The translations under genes were made by a program, and so were the position numbers. From Apostichopus japonicus (Eukaryota > Echinodermata > Holothuroidea > Aspidochirotida > Stichopodidae), in NCBI RefSeq assembly GCF_037975245.1, contig NC_092574.1:11741213-11805212 (forward strand): DNA of 64,000 bases, written 5' to 3'. Under the pieces are notes generated by a model. That model was given only the letters and a program-made list of their open reading frames with translations. It was not told where the DNA came from and searched no databases. Numbering within the stretch: the stretch's first letter is position 1; the number at the start of each line of letters is the position of its first letter. This document shows positions 31,501-45,200 of this stretch, in pieces.

Positions 31501-34500
31501 AATATTTTGTATATACAGTCAAAACGCTAATAATTGCTATAGTCAAACTCAAGTTCGGAAAACTATTCAACTATTCAACTTATCTTGCAGCTATCGACTA
31601 TATCATGTGGCTTAGATAAAAAAATGTCTACTGTTGGTATTTTTATTGATTTATCAAAGGCTTTCGATACCATTGATCATTCTAGTTTATTAAAGAAGCT
31701 TCTTGCTTATGGAGTACGTGGAATTTCCTATAACTGGTTTCAAAGTTATCTAAGTAATCGTATAAACTATGTATATTATAACGGAGTTACATCTGCAAGG
31801 TCCATTTGTAATGTTGGTGTTCCACAGGGTTCTATTTCAGGCCCACTTCTATTTCTTATATACATTAATAATATTTCTCATTCTTCTACTAAGGGAAACT
31901 TTGTTTTATTTGCTGATGACACTACAATCTTATTTCAGAAGGATAACATAACTGATGCAATTCTAGAAGCCGAAAAAGAGTTTACTCATATTATTAACTG
32001 GCTTAATGCAAATAAGTTGTCTGTGAATTTATTAAAAACTAATATTCTTATATTCGACAATAAATTACATGATACTACTAATATTCCCATCAATATTGAT
32101 GGCACTATTGTATTAACCACAGCAACTACTAAGTTTCTCGGTACTATTATCGATTGTAACCTTCACTGGAAAAATCATATTTCATATATCTGTAGTAAAA
32201 TTGCCGGTGCAAATCGAATTATTTATAGATTAAAACATGTTCTTCCGAAAGATACATTATTGACTTTATATAATACTCTAATACTTCCACACCTGAATTA
32301 TAATTTACTTGCTTGGGGAGGTGCAAATAAATCACTGTTGCATAATTTATATAAACTGCAAAAACGTGCAGTTCGTAACATTTGTATTGCGCCGTATATT
32401 GCTCACTCGGGTCCTCTTTTTAAGAGTCTGAACGTCTTAACTATGTTTGATTTATTTGATTATCAGCTAGGTATTTTTATGTTTAAGTTTAATAATGGAA
32501 ATCTTCCTCCTATTTACAACTCATATTTTCATTATAGATATAATATGCATCATTACAACACGAGATCTATGTATTCTCTAAACATTCCATATTCACGAAC
32601 TAGACTTAGACAGACCCAGATTCGCTCAAGTGGTGTTACTCTCTAGAATTCATTCTCATCTAATCTCACTGAATTGAATATTACTTTATATACTTTTAAA
32701 AATAGGTTGAGGAAAAAATTGATGTCGACATCATATTACATATAATTACATGCATATTTAGACCATTCTTTAATGTTGCTGTTATTCTTTTGTAATTAGC
32801 ACATTGCTAATTATTTTCTTTATTTCTTTTCCTTTCTTTTTGTAAGGGGTCAGACTCGAAAAGCTTTGCTTATTCTGACTCCTCTACCCATCATATGTAT
32901 ATTTATATATACTGATTTTTGCATATCATTTATTATATGTAAGTATATTAATTTACTATTAATCATGTTATAAAATATAAATTAATGATGATGATGATGG
33001 TACAAATAAACTTGAACTTGAATTTGAACTTGAAGTGTGAACTACCATGCTATTTGTTGCATCATCACTACTTGCAAGCATTGAACTAAAGGATAAACTA
33101 AAGGACAACTTAAGTCGTACATTCTGATGACTTAACCACTATAGCAGTAATGAATCTGAGACCATATCTTCTTGATAAATTAAGTCATACATTCTGATGA
33201 CTTAACCACTATAGCAGTAATGTATTTGAAACCATATCTCCTTGATAAATTAAGTCATACATTCTGATGACTCAACCACTATAGCAGTAATGTATTTGAA
33301 ACCATATCTCCTTGATAAGTTAAGTCATACATTCTGATGACTCAACCACTATAGCAGTAATGTATTTGAAACCATATCTCCTTGATAAGTTAAGTCATAC
33401 ATTCTGACGACTCAACCACTATAGCAGTAATGTATTTGAAACCATATCTCCTTGATAAATTAAGTCATACATTCTGATGACTCAACCTCTATAGCAGTAA
33501 TGTATTTGAAACCATATCTCCTTGATAAATTAAGTCATACATTCTGATGACTCAACCTCTATAGCAGTACTGGATCTGAGACCATATCTTCTTGACAAAT
33601 TATTTTGTGCATTCTGATGACTCAACCACTATAGCAGTAAGGTATCTGAAACCATATCTCCTTGACAAATAACCTGTGAGTATCTTCTCGCTCACTGTAA
33701 GGTGCTAGTGAGAAGTTGCCCACAGCCTTAATGCTATCTACTAATTAGGGATTTCGATTACTCACTGTTGGAACAAAAGAATTTCTTCGGGAGGAATCTT
33801 AATTTCTTGCTCATAGTTGTGTAGTTGAGTTTGTTTTGAATACTCAGACTGCTCACTCTTTAGTAATGTCAAGTTAATCTAGTTGGTCACTATGCATTTA
33901 GCAAATTAGATTAATGGTAAGGTATTGCGGCCCGTTTGCAGACTCGGTCCTCACGTATATATCTCTCACTGGTCTAACCTTTTAAGGTATCTCCACTCTT
34001 TTCTGGTTTCTCACATGCGCTGTGTTGAAACTGTTGACTTTCGGCAAGCGTTGCAATACCAACAACCACTTGAAGATTGTTTTCATTGGTATATAATGAT
34101 AATGAATATAATATATTATAAGTTTGAAATGAGAATTCGTATCAGATGTTTAATACTGCTTTTTCACCCACGGCCAATGTCGATGCTGTGAGGATTGCAC
34201 ACAATGTCTTCAGTGATGATGACAATTAAGGCATATCTGAGACAGATAAAAAGATCTTGTGTCAAAATATACTTTACCATATGTTTGAGCACTAACACAC
34301 GCAGCGATCAATAGTTCACCAGTATCCGGTCTATCAAAACAAGGAGGGCATTCACCTTGAAAGAAGATAGAAGAAGATGATGAAAACACACGTAATCCCA
34401 AAGAATGGTTCTGTGCCAAGTTAGCTTCATAATTAGTGAATGAATTCATTCCAAGAAAAGACTGATCACTCCGAACACTTTCAATGGAATTCTCACATGT

Positions 34501-35111
34501 TTGCAGTTAAGAGTTTATTTTATATTTATAAAGACATATTAAAACTGAAGAGGTTAACTCATAAACATCTGTGCAGAAGATTAACTTTACGCCGAGTATA
34601 GCAGTTTACTTCGATCATTTCAAATGTTTAGCTTTGATGACAGAATGATATTCTTATCACTCTTCATTTGCAAAGCTTTAAGAATTAGAATAATCTTGTT
34701 GGTTCAATTGATCGATTCAGCTCTAATGGAGGCATTACCTGATGTTAAAGAATGACCATATACCTAGAATGACCTTAGAATGACATTAGGTCGATATGTA
34801 ATAGCCAAAGACAAAATTATATTTTACATTTAATGCTGAATCTTTGCAATACTTCTTTAATGAATAGAATATATATGATGACTTCAGCTCCTCACTGTAA
34901 GCCAAATTTTGAATATTTATCCATTGCTTTAAAAATTAGAAAAATATTCTAGATTTGTAATGTACCATGAACACGTTTTTTGTGTCCATATGGATGTTTT
35001 CATTTTGAATCTTGTGTTGCATCTGAGGTACTAAATACGACACAATGGTCGATATGTTACACTAAGTAGTCCATGCTAATTAAATTGATGAATTCAGATG
35101 TTTAAATGGTC

Positions 35112-35184
<73 letters not shown>

Positions 35185-38100
35185 TTGAGTGTATATGTGT
35201 GTGTGTGATGGTGTAGACATTCATATGGACAGAAAGCAGTATTTTGTAACTGTCTACAAGATGTCAAAAGTAGCTTTGTTTTGTAGCTAGGTCATCCTTC
35301 AAAGGAGAATACTCCTCCTGAAAAATGGAGTAGTTTGCTTTCTTATTGCACTATTGAACTTTGAAATATCAAGATTAACATCATTGTGATCCTTTAACTA
35401 GTAAGTAATTTATCACTGGAAAGACTGTTCATTAACTATAAAAACCATATGCAAGATGCATATCTGAAAAGCTGAAGAAAGGCAACAGTTTCTGGATTTT
35501 GAAATGCAACATTTACTATATATATATATATATTTAAGCTACTTAACGTTGTTGTTATTGGATGTCAGTATCAATAGAGTATTGATTTATTTACATCAAC
35601 TGGAAAATCTGTTCTGAGATAACCAAGTTAAGAACGTCTGTGTGGTCTGATCTGCATTGTCATGCCATGTTGTGGATTATTGCCCCAATCTTGTTTCTTT
35701 GCTTGTAGGTATACCATTATTGTATACAAGTATAGATAATACAATGGAAATATGCACATCTCGTAATTAATCTACCATTTATGTTAATGAATTGAATTGT
35801 ATTTTTCAGGTAGATATAGAAGAGATCGTGGTACATTTTAATGAAGCACACTGTTCCAGTTTTCCTCATTTTTAATGTGCTTTCGTTACAAGTCATGATT
35901 AAAAGAAGTGTGACAAACTGTTGTCTAATGAAATGTTTTTATTACGGGAAGTACATTTACTCCGAGAAGGTATATTTGCCTAGGTACTAAACTGATGTGG
36001 TGATGGTGCAGGACTTTCCTCGAGAACTCTATTCGAGACAACCCCGCTCCCCCTTTCCCCCTTCCGTGCCCGCCTCCATCATAACAGATGCAACCGGAGA
36101 AATTACTTTCATGGAAAATTTCCCCTGAATGATACAATAATAAAAACATTTGATTATATTCAAATCAGGAAATCCGATTCAACTGAGCCAATTAGAAGCA
36201 CAATGGACCATTCATAGAATCGATTTACCTCCCTACAACCGGACTAATTATTCACTAGTGTAGAAAATTACGTGGGAATGGCTTTAACCTGTCGGTTAGG
36301 AAAGTCAGTGGATCCCGTGAGGGTGTTTTATAGGCCTACTGTCACACGAGGGGTACAAACCTGACTTTTACATCACACATGAAATAAATTTCCATCAGCT
36401 CAGCCTTTATGACATGGATCGACTTACTTGAAATACAAGTACATTCGTCATCGTTACACAGCGTCTGTACTACATTTGAACCTTCTCCTGTATAGAATTG
36501 TATGCACTCCTCATCTATAAAAGAACATATTGAAAAGATCATTAAAAAATAAAATTATGAAAACTCACTTCGAAACTAATGTGTGATATTAAAATATGCC
36601 TATATGATATGAACTACATGCTGTTAATTGTTGACATAAGTTGCCAGTTTGAGCATGATTAAACGTTAAATAGCGAAGATGCTTTGCGCAGGCTCTGAAA
36701 CTGAACAAATCATGATCATTATTCAATGCTATAGCCCAATTCAAGTCCTATATAAGACTCTTGGAGACGTCTGAATAATTTGTGTAACAGCTGCAATGGA
36801 CATTGCAAAGTTACACCTGTGCATCATATACGATGTGGAGTTATGATATGAATTAATATAGCATTCGATATGCATATGATATGATTCGCCGCCTAGAAAA
36901 TAATACATTAATTGTGTTTTGTGGAGTATATGTCTACATAACTCACATATGCAAGGAAACCAATGTTCACACACACGGTTAACCTAGCCGAGTTTGTACA
37001 CGTGCGTCATTACAATTTTACAGAATGCAGGCCTATATACTTCCCTATACGTCAGAACGCTATACATAAACTTACATATCTCCGTATATAAATGCGGGTC
37101 GCTTGCGCGGCCCAATATGGAAGGACCTTTCGTTACATTTTATGAACACAATGATGTATATAAGGACAAAAATAGTTCTTCTTGCATTTGGCAGAGTCGG
37201 TCGGAAATAAAGGAAACATTTACTGAATTGGATTTGATCATTTGAACGTGAAAAGCTACTACTGTTATTACTCAAGACGACATATTTGCATTTTATGGGA
37301 TTTCTCGATTGTGGTTTTCGTATTGAAACGTGGCTTCTCGTCTGAAGCCGAAACCCGAGGCATCCTTTCTCTTAGAAGGGGGACATCTCCTCACTGACAA
37401 CCAGACAGTCCAGATATGGGTATCTCTGGGCAATTTATGACCCGAGGGCAATCAAATTAAGGACTAAGGGGTTTATGAGGCGAACCCCGCAGTGACGCTG
37501 CTAGCCATCATCGCAGCGTGTACAGAACTGCCAAACACATGTGCAAAAGCTATGTGCACAACTAACGCTACACACAGCCTATTACGTAACAACACAAAAA
37601 TATGCATAGGGTGCAAACTACAAAATTTGGCTTCACTACAGTATTATTGGATTAGACTATTGAGAAGTTGGGAAGTGCATGGATAGAAAGATTAAAAGAC
37701 CATGTAAGGTTATATGCAAACGTGAACTCGAACCTTATGCCTGGCAAGTTGTGGCAACCGTATACATGTATAACGATTTAATACATTGGCATTGTATTCC
37801 ATGTGTAGTCTAGTGTAGATACTGAGGAACAGAAGCAATTTACAGATACGTTTAACTTAAAATCAGGAAAATCATCACGCTTTATAGGAATTATTAGTTA
37901 CTAACCTGGATCGTAATAGTCATACACTCTAACAGCTGCGTGATGAATGTTGGTGACGTTGAATGCACACGTAGCCTGAAATTCAAAGCTTATAGAGCCT
38001 TCGCGTTGTATGGGAAAGTAATCGGTATAGAAAATAACTGAACGGTCTGACAATTCATATCTTGCGACAAAGCTGTTCTCTTTTACGACCTGTAATTGGT

Positions 38101-40668
38101 TAAAAAGTTGCATGGATGAAGTTAACATATAACTCAGATAATGCGATCACGTGTTAAAGCATGTATCCATATATACACAAAAACTTACAAATATGAATTA
38201 TTACGGAGATATCGGCAAATATTAGTACCACGAAAGAAATTATTTACGAGTGTTAGCCTGCAAGTTGGTATATGTATTACACGAAAGAAATAATTGGCAA
38301 AATATTAACCACTTGTGCAGATATGTGATTTGATTTATAAAAGTATTATCACATTTTCAAATATAGCAATCATGATTTAAAACAAAAACAAATATAGACA
38401 TGCCACTCAATAACTTAAACTAGAGCCGTTCCAGAGTAGCTGTCCATGAGTTGCAGCAATTTGTCAATGAGTTGAAGTTCGTTTGATAACTTATTGGAAA
38501 AGATGGAATGTTTATGGTATGACTATAGGCAGTCATATGTCCTAGATCGACAATATCGTTAAATGTACGATAAATCGATTTCTGATGAGTTGCGCACAAC
38601 TGACAGTTTCCGTTTTCTCGTTGTTTCATTCAAGTTCTATGCTTATGATATGACGAAATCGGCATCTGTCAAATTAAATTGACACCTGACATTTTCTGGC
38701 AACTGTTTAAGAGGACTCTATCACATGCCATTACGCTTTAGATTGGAAGAAACTGCCATATGTACGCGAAATTGACATATGTCAAATAAAATTTACATTT
38801 GTTTATTTCTCGCACTCTTATGGAGAACACTTGTCACATCTCAATGTGTAACTTTCTTGACTGGATGTAAACTGTCATTAGTGAAAGAATTAGACATGTA
38901 TCGAATAAACTTGGCATTTGTCAGTTTCTCGCTGTCTCATATGGAGGATACATAATTCCTCTACGTCGATTTCAGAACTAATGGCACTCTATAGGAACAC
39001 CATAAACGTTGATACATGTTCCATATTCAATGAAACTCCAAATAATATCTTATCTGTATTATATCAGCTGGGTGCGCTTCGCAACTTGATTCATCTTTAT
39101 ATTCCACTCCTCACCAGATTAACTCAATAACTAATACAATTTTGCATACAAACAATGTGATTTATCTCAAGCTTCAAACTGTTTTCGCAATGATCAATAA
39201 CAACGCACATCGAACAAACACATGCTAATATGTACTATTCGTAGGCCTAAAGGTTATCTTAACATGTGTTTGCAGGGGCGTTGGAAGCTATTTGGAATTG
39301 GTACGGCAGATCAGAGTGTGGCCATCTATCATAGTTATCGGGGGGACGTTTGGTAGGTCAAACTACGCTACGCGCCACCATAGTTGGCGCGTAGCGTAAT
39401 GGAGAAAATTTTGAAAAAAAGCCTCCCAGATTGCAGGAAATGGCCCTTCCCGAGCTTGAAAAAAGACTTCTGTGCGTTCTCCCTTGTCTGTTTGTGTACC
39501 CGATTAATCTTCTGAAACACATTTTTGAAGTATGTTTCATTTTGGTTCTTTATTTTTTGCCATTTTTTTCCCCTTAGTCCTACTTTTTTTTTTTGGCGCC
39601 GTGAATATTGGTCCGGCGTTCGCCGGACCTGCCGTACCGGCTCCGACGCCCCTGGTTTGTTGTCGATATTTTTAAACCCTTGTCATGCAAAAAGAAATTG
39701 AAATGTAAACCATTATGAGTAATAGTCTCTGCTCAAGAAACTAGTTCAAAGACGGTAAACGTTTTAAAATTGTAGGTTTTGTGATTTATTCATATTTCTG
39801 TAGTTTGAGGAAACTGCTGAGGATGTTCTTAAAACAGGCTTGTCTAAATATGGCCTACGGTATACTCTCACTATTAATGAGATGTTTTAAACATATACGC
39901 TGGTAAAAACATAGCTACCTCGTTCATGCAGTCATAAATCAAACAATGATATCAATAATACTGACGCATACTGAACTTCATGCCTCCGAAGAAAATATTA
40001 CAAAAATAAATTGACATTGGTTGATTTTGTCATAACGAGTAAATGATCAACATTACCTTTTCGCAGCTCGTCTTATTTGGAGTAAAACCTGTGAATAGTC
40101 CAAAATCTATAATACCCATGCTGGTGTTGGTGTCGCCCAAATAGCTACAAAAATCAGAACGTGCAGGTATGAACGATTTAGTTGGAGGAAGTAACTTGTT
40201 TATAATTAACACCGCTACACATAAACAAAAGAGATTTGCAATGTGTCAAATTTGGTGCTATAGTTTGGATATTATAGGCTAACTGCTCATTTTATCAACT
40301 AAATGAGCCTTAACCGAACAAATCATTTGTCTCTCAACAAAGACCTAATGCTTTGAATTCTTACCATTCGAGAAACAGGATTAAATTGTACTAATTGCAT
40401 TGTGAATTAAATATTCCCAAACTACTGAATACGTAGTTTTCTATTCCACAACCATCATGTACAATTTTATCATTTCTTTATGTGCCATTCAAAAGTAATT
40501 TTTACCTAGCATTGCATGTCAAGTTGTTATCTTCATTTACTTCTCATTTTAAATATATATTTTGGAGGCTTTTCTTTCACAGAAATCAACTCGATTATTC
40601 TTCAGTATAACACGTTAGCATGTTATAAGAGAGTAACGACGTCAAGTTCACAAGGAAATATATGTATA

Positions 40669-40763
<95 letters not shown>

Positions 40764-42188
40764 TTATATATATATATATATTATTTGTTTGTTTGTTTAT
40801 TTATTTATTAATTTGTATATCTCAATGACTTACGAAACTTCAATGTTAATTGAAAGCTCGTCGCCCACAAGGTACCGTATTTCTTCATCGGGGTCTTGAT
40901 CCGTTTTAATTCTCCTGGTAGAGATGACCATATCAAATGGACACAGTTCTCTTCTATCGTTACTATTTTCGTTGTATTTCACTTCGACCTATAGTGGAAT
41001 ATATTTGTTGATAATCAATCCAACACGCACAATAATATCATATTCACCAAGGAAGACAGTAGTTTGGATGGACAAGGAATGTTGACATAAGCTCAAATAG
41101 ATTATCTATGAGGCTTTCCATCATCGCCGTCATATCGTTCCTAACAGAGCCGTATAGATACAGCTCTAGATAATTTTGAGCGTGATTAATACTATATTTA
41201 CAGATCTCCAAAGATTTTGGAAAGCGCTGTAACATATGATACCTTAACATATGTGATGGTTGTGAAAATATGCTTGAAAAGATGTCGTCTTGTGATCAGC
41301 GGAAGTGATTAGTTTCGGGAAACTAGAAAGGGCTCATATGGCAGAGCCCTATGTTAATTAAGGACGTGTCTGGAGATCTCAAGGTTTGAACAAGAGCGAA
41401 AAACATAAACATGTTACGTAATACGCAGCACACCTATACATACAGAACCTGAGAGCCTAAACGTCATATCGTCTTTATATGATTGACGAAGTTATAGCAA
41501 GTTTTCTTTCAACCAAGTATCACCAACTGTGATTTATGTAGCTCCATTTCAATTCGATAGTAGATGATAGAACATGGTCCAAATAAGTGGAAACAAATGA
41601 TATAGCTGCAACATGCATTTTTAATATGACGGTACGTATACATTATATTTGATGCGACGCCGTCAAAATATTAGTATTAAAAATATGCAAAATATTAGTT
41701 TTATCTTAAAATTACCATCAAGTGTGCAGTTTATTAGAATAGATTACTTGTATCATACGATGATGTATAACCTCCACTCGGACCAATCTAATTTAACGTG
41801 CTAAAATACTTTCCAAAAATATATTTGCTAACGTTAACCTCCAGATGTGATGTTTACACAGTGTATTTTCACGCCACAGCATGCTCTGGTGTTCAAAATG
41901 ACGTGATATGGACTTTACACATAACTTTTTGGTTTGGTTAAATCTGATAGATCTGTCTATTTGTTTACAATGTCGATTTATGTTTAGGCTGTTCGTTATA
42001 ATAAATTACAAGTTAAAAATGAAATTCTTGCCGTACATTTAATGTTCCAGTTCCCTCTCCTTGCGTTTCCACCACAAGTCGGTCTCTAATGTTCTCTTTC
42101 GGTACCTAAAAATAAATCAAGACAATCAGTTATTACAATTATCATTGATCTGAACTGTATATCCTTGATAAGTCACCTGATTTCCACG

Positions 42189-42283
<95 letters not shown>

Positions 42284-45200
42284 TTGGGTGGTTTCTACCT
42301 TGGCGTATCGTGCTCTGTAGTGTGTGTGTGTGTGTTAGATGTACGAATTCCGTAAATATGATTATAATATATAATTAATTTATTCTTATTATAATTTATA
42401 TATATTAATACCAATATAAAACACTAATAACATATATACCTCTACTGTCTTCTGAAGTAAGGTGTCTTCATTTTCCAACCGAAATATTGTCTTGAAGCCA
42501 TTCGCACTTGATATGTTGCAGTGAAGATTCAAGTCACCTCCTACGGTGAGGGCTGAAAACTCCGAAAGAGATTGCAGGGCGATGACCGTGTCCTGGAAAA
42601 TAAGCAGATGAATTTGATCATTAAATCCTGGCATTATGGAACGCTCAATGTACATGTTTAGTATTATCAACAGCAAATGGACAGACATTAGTTTGGGACC
42701 GACAAGACTCGTTTTGTTTACTTCACAAAACGTCTATTTTCTCACTATTTTCTCACTATTTTCACAAGTAGTCGAAAGTTTGTCGTAACAAGTCACAATT
42801 TCGATAAAACACTGAAAATGTATAGCTTGCTACGCCTCTTCCGTGTAAATGTCTGCATGTTTTCAACACAACCCAAACATTTAGTCAAGCCATTCCTCTT
42901 AGTTTAACCTTTATATGTTGCCTATAAGAATGAGCTCTGTGGTGGTATGAACCGTATCGAGACAAATTGCTAACCAGCTGTGACTTTTTGCAGGAAAAGA
43001 AAAGGCCACGTTAGGAACATTTCAAGTAGATGTGATAAACTCAGTGAAAGTGATGAAAAAAACGGAATAATTAGGAGGTTTCCAGTTAAAACATGGGAAC
43101 TCTTGAATCGATCATCTTACTTGTGTAGAAACAAATCCTCCACCATAATTTTGTTGCGTCGATAACCAATTTGCAATTTCTGCAGCATATGTGAGTTCAC
43201 GAAGTTTGATCTGTGCCAAGAGAGCGTACCCGGTCGTCTCGACGGAAAGAGCTGAAGGACGGCGTTGAATCCAGAATGGTCGCCCATCTTGTTGCTGGTT
43301 GCCTGCACCCCAGGCACGAGAATTCGTAACTTATAAAAAGATAGGTCGAAAGGAAAATTGTTCTGGGTATTTAAAATGCCGTGGAAGACGTCTTGGAAAA
43401 ATGCAAGTAATACCAGGGTGTTTACTGGTTACAATTGTTTTATTTTCTTCTTATGTAATTCTGTCTCCATTTTTCTTATTTCTCACTTTTTAACGCGTTT
43501 CTTTTAAGTTTTTAATACTAATTCTTGTAGCTTGATTAATTAAACTCAAGCAAATACTTGTTTTCTCAACGTCCACCTATTTTGAATAAGAGTTCTCCAA
43601 TGGGTTGCGATAGACGTGTGGGTTTAAGTTTTTCTTATAACACAGATAGAAAATATCAGGTTAGTGTTCGTCTTACTGCAAAATCACGATATTGAAGTTC
43701 ACTGATATTCCGGGAAGTGGGGGGGGGGGGGGGAGTATTGATGTTGTTTCGTAATTAATGATGTAAGTAGACTCCTCCCCTTATAGTATCATAATATTAT
43801 TTCGTGTTTTCGCGAGGGTACGTTTCTATCCTTATTTGGGTATATGGTTGGTGGTGCTGGTGACGTATGATCCTACAGGGTGTGTACGACACGAAATTAT
43901 GGGATAGGTGATGGGGAATATGAGACCCATAGGATAGGAAGCAAGAAGGGGAGAAACAGGGGAGGGTGTCAAACAAATTGAGAGAGTTTAGAGTGTCGGC
44001 GAGAGAAAGAGAGAGTTGTTAGAAGAGGAGAGAGCGGAAGAGGTATATGAGGAGGGAGAATTGTTGGGGAGAGGTAGAGAGAGAGTGACATAGGGGGGTC
44101 TGGAAAGGGGGAGAGCTACATCAGTATTAATCTTTTACGAAAGGAGTTTTAAATTCCATTACGACTTTTTAGCTCCCGGATTCGTACAACGAAGGAACCG
44201 CTGTTGAACACCATAATACTTTTAATATCATAACATTTCATAATTAAATCTACGAAGGAACCATTGTTGGATACCGTATTCATTTATATCTTATTGTCAT
44301 TATTCAATCCATTCTTTCATGGAGCACTATATATATTTTTTATATTACATTAAATGTTCGATTAAGTCGTCTGAAGTGAGGGCAACGCCTTCCCAGCTTA
44401 ATACTTTTATTATTTCGAGGAAGCTCATGACTTCTTCTATACAATCTAAAAACTCATATTCATATAATCTGGAATAAGACTGTACAAGTATAATAGTGTG
44501 ATGGGACTAAGAGATCATCGACGCTAACTTCCGGAAACGGAGAGAACTTCTTTTGAACTCTTAACCTAAACAAGTGATGGACATGTTACTGTTACCATTT
44601 GTGCGTGTGGTTGTGCGTGTGCGTGTGTTTTTTTATTCTGATAGTTTGAATCTTCTTTGACTTTGGAGTAAACCTGGGATAAGTATAAAGAGTCTCCCGT
44701 GAGCAAGTAATGTGTGAGTTCGTTATACCTTTGTTTCATATAATTATTTCACTTAATATCATTAGTTACAAGTCAGTATTCGGACAAGTTCAACTTACTA
44801 TCGATACAGTTTGTAAACTTGAAAACGGTTCCAGTCTTTGCTTGAGTCCTCTTGTGTCACTACTTTCTTACCATCCCCGCGATTCTACAGTGATAACTTC
44901 ACATATTCACGTAATACGGTTCAAAGTCATCTATACACTTTCTTAAAAATTACCGGTCTGAGCCTTACGGCGTACAATTGTTAAGATGCTTTCATTGTTT
45001 CTCAGGGTTTACCGGCTACATTGAGCAAAGCACATTCCAACCTTTAAATGAAAAGGTGTGAGCATGATAACGAAATTTTGAATTCACATATTTACAACAA
45101 CATGAATTAGCCAGTATTCCACATAATTATAATGTTCTCTGCTGCTCACAAATTCTTTTTCCTTTTCTTATAATTGCTATCTTACCTGGATCGTGGACGG

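Noticed and set aside
33111-33670. CRISPR-like array
   Set aside because: The 70-bp units are contiguous with no unique spacers and the genome is eukaryotic; it is a satellite.
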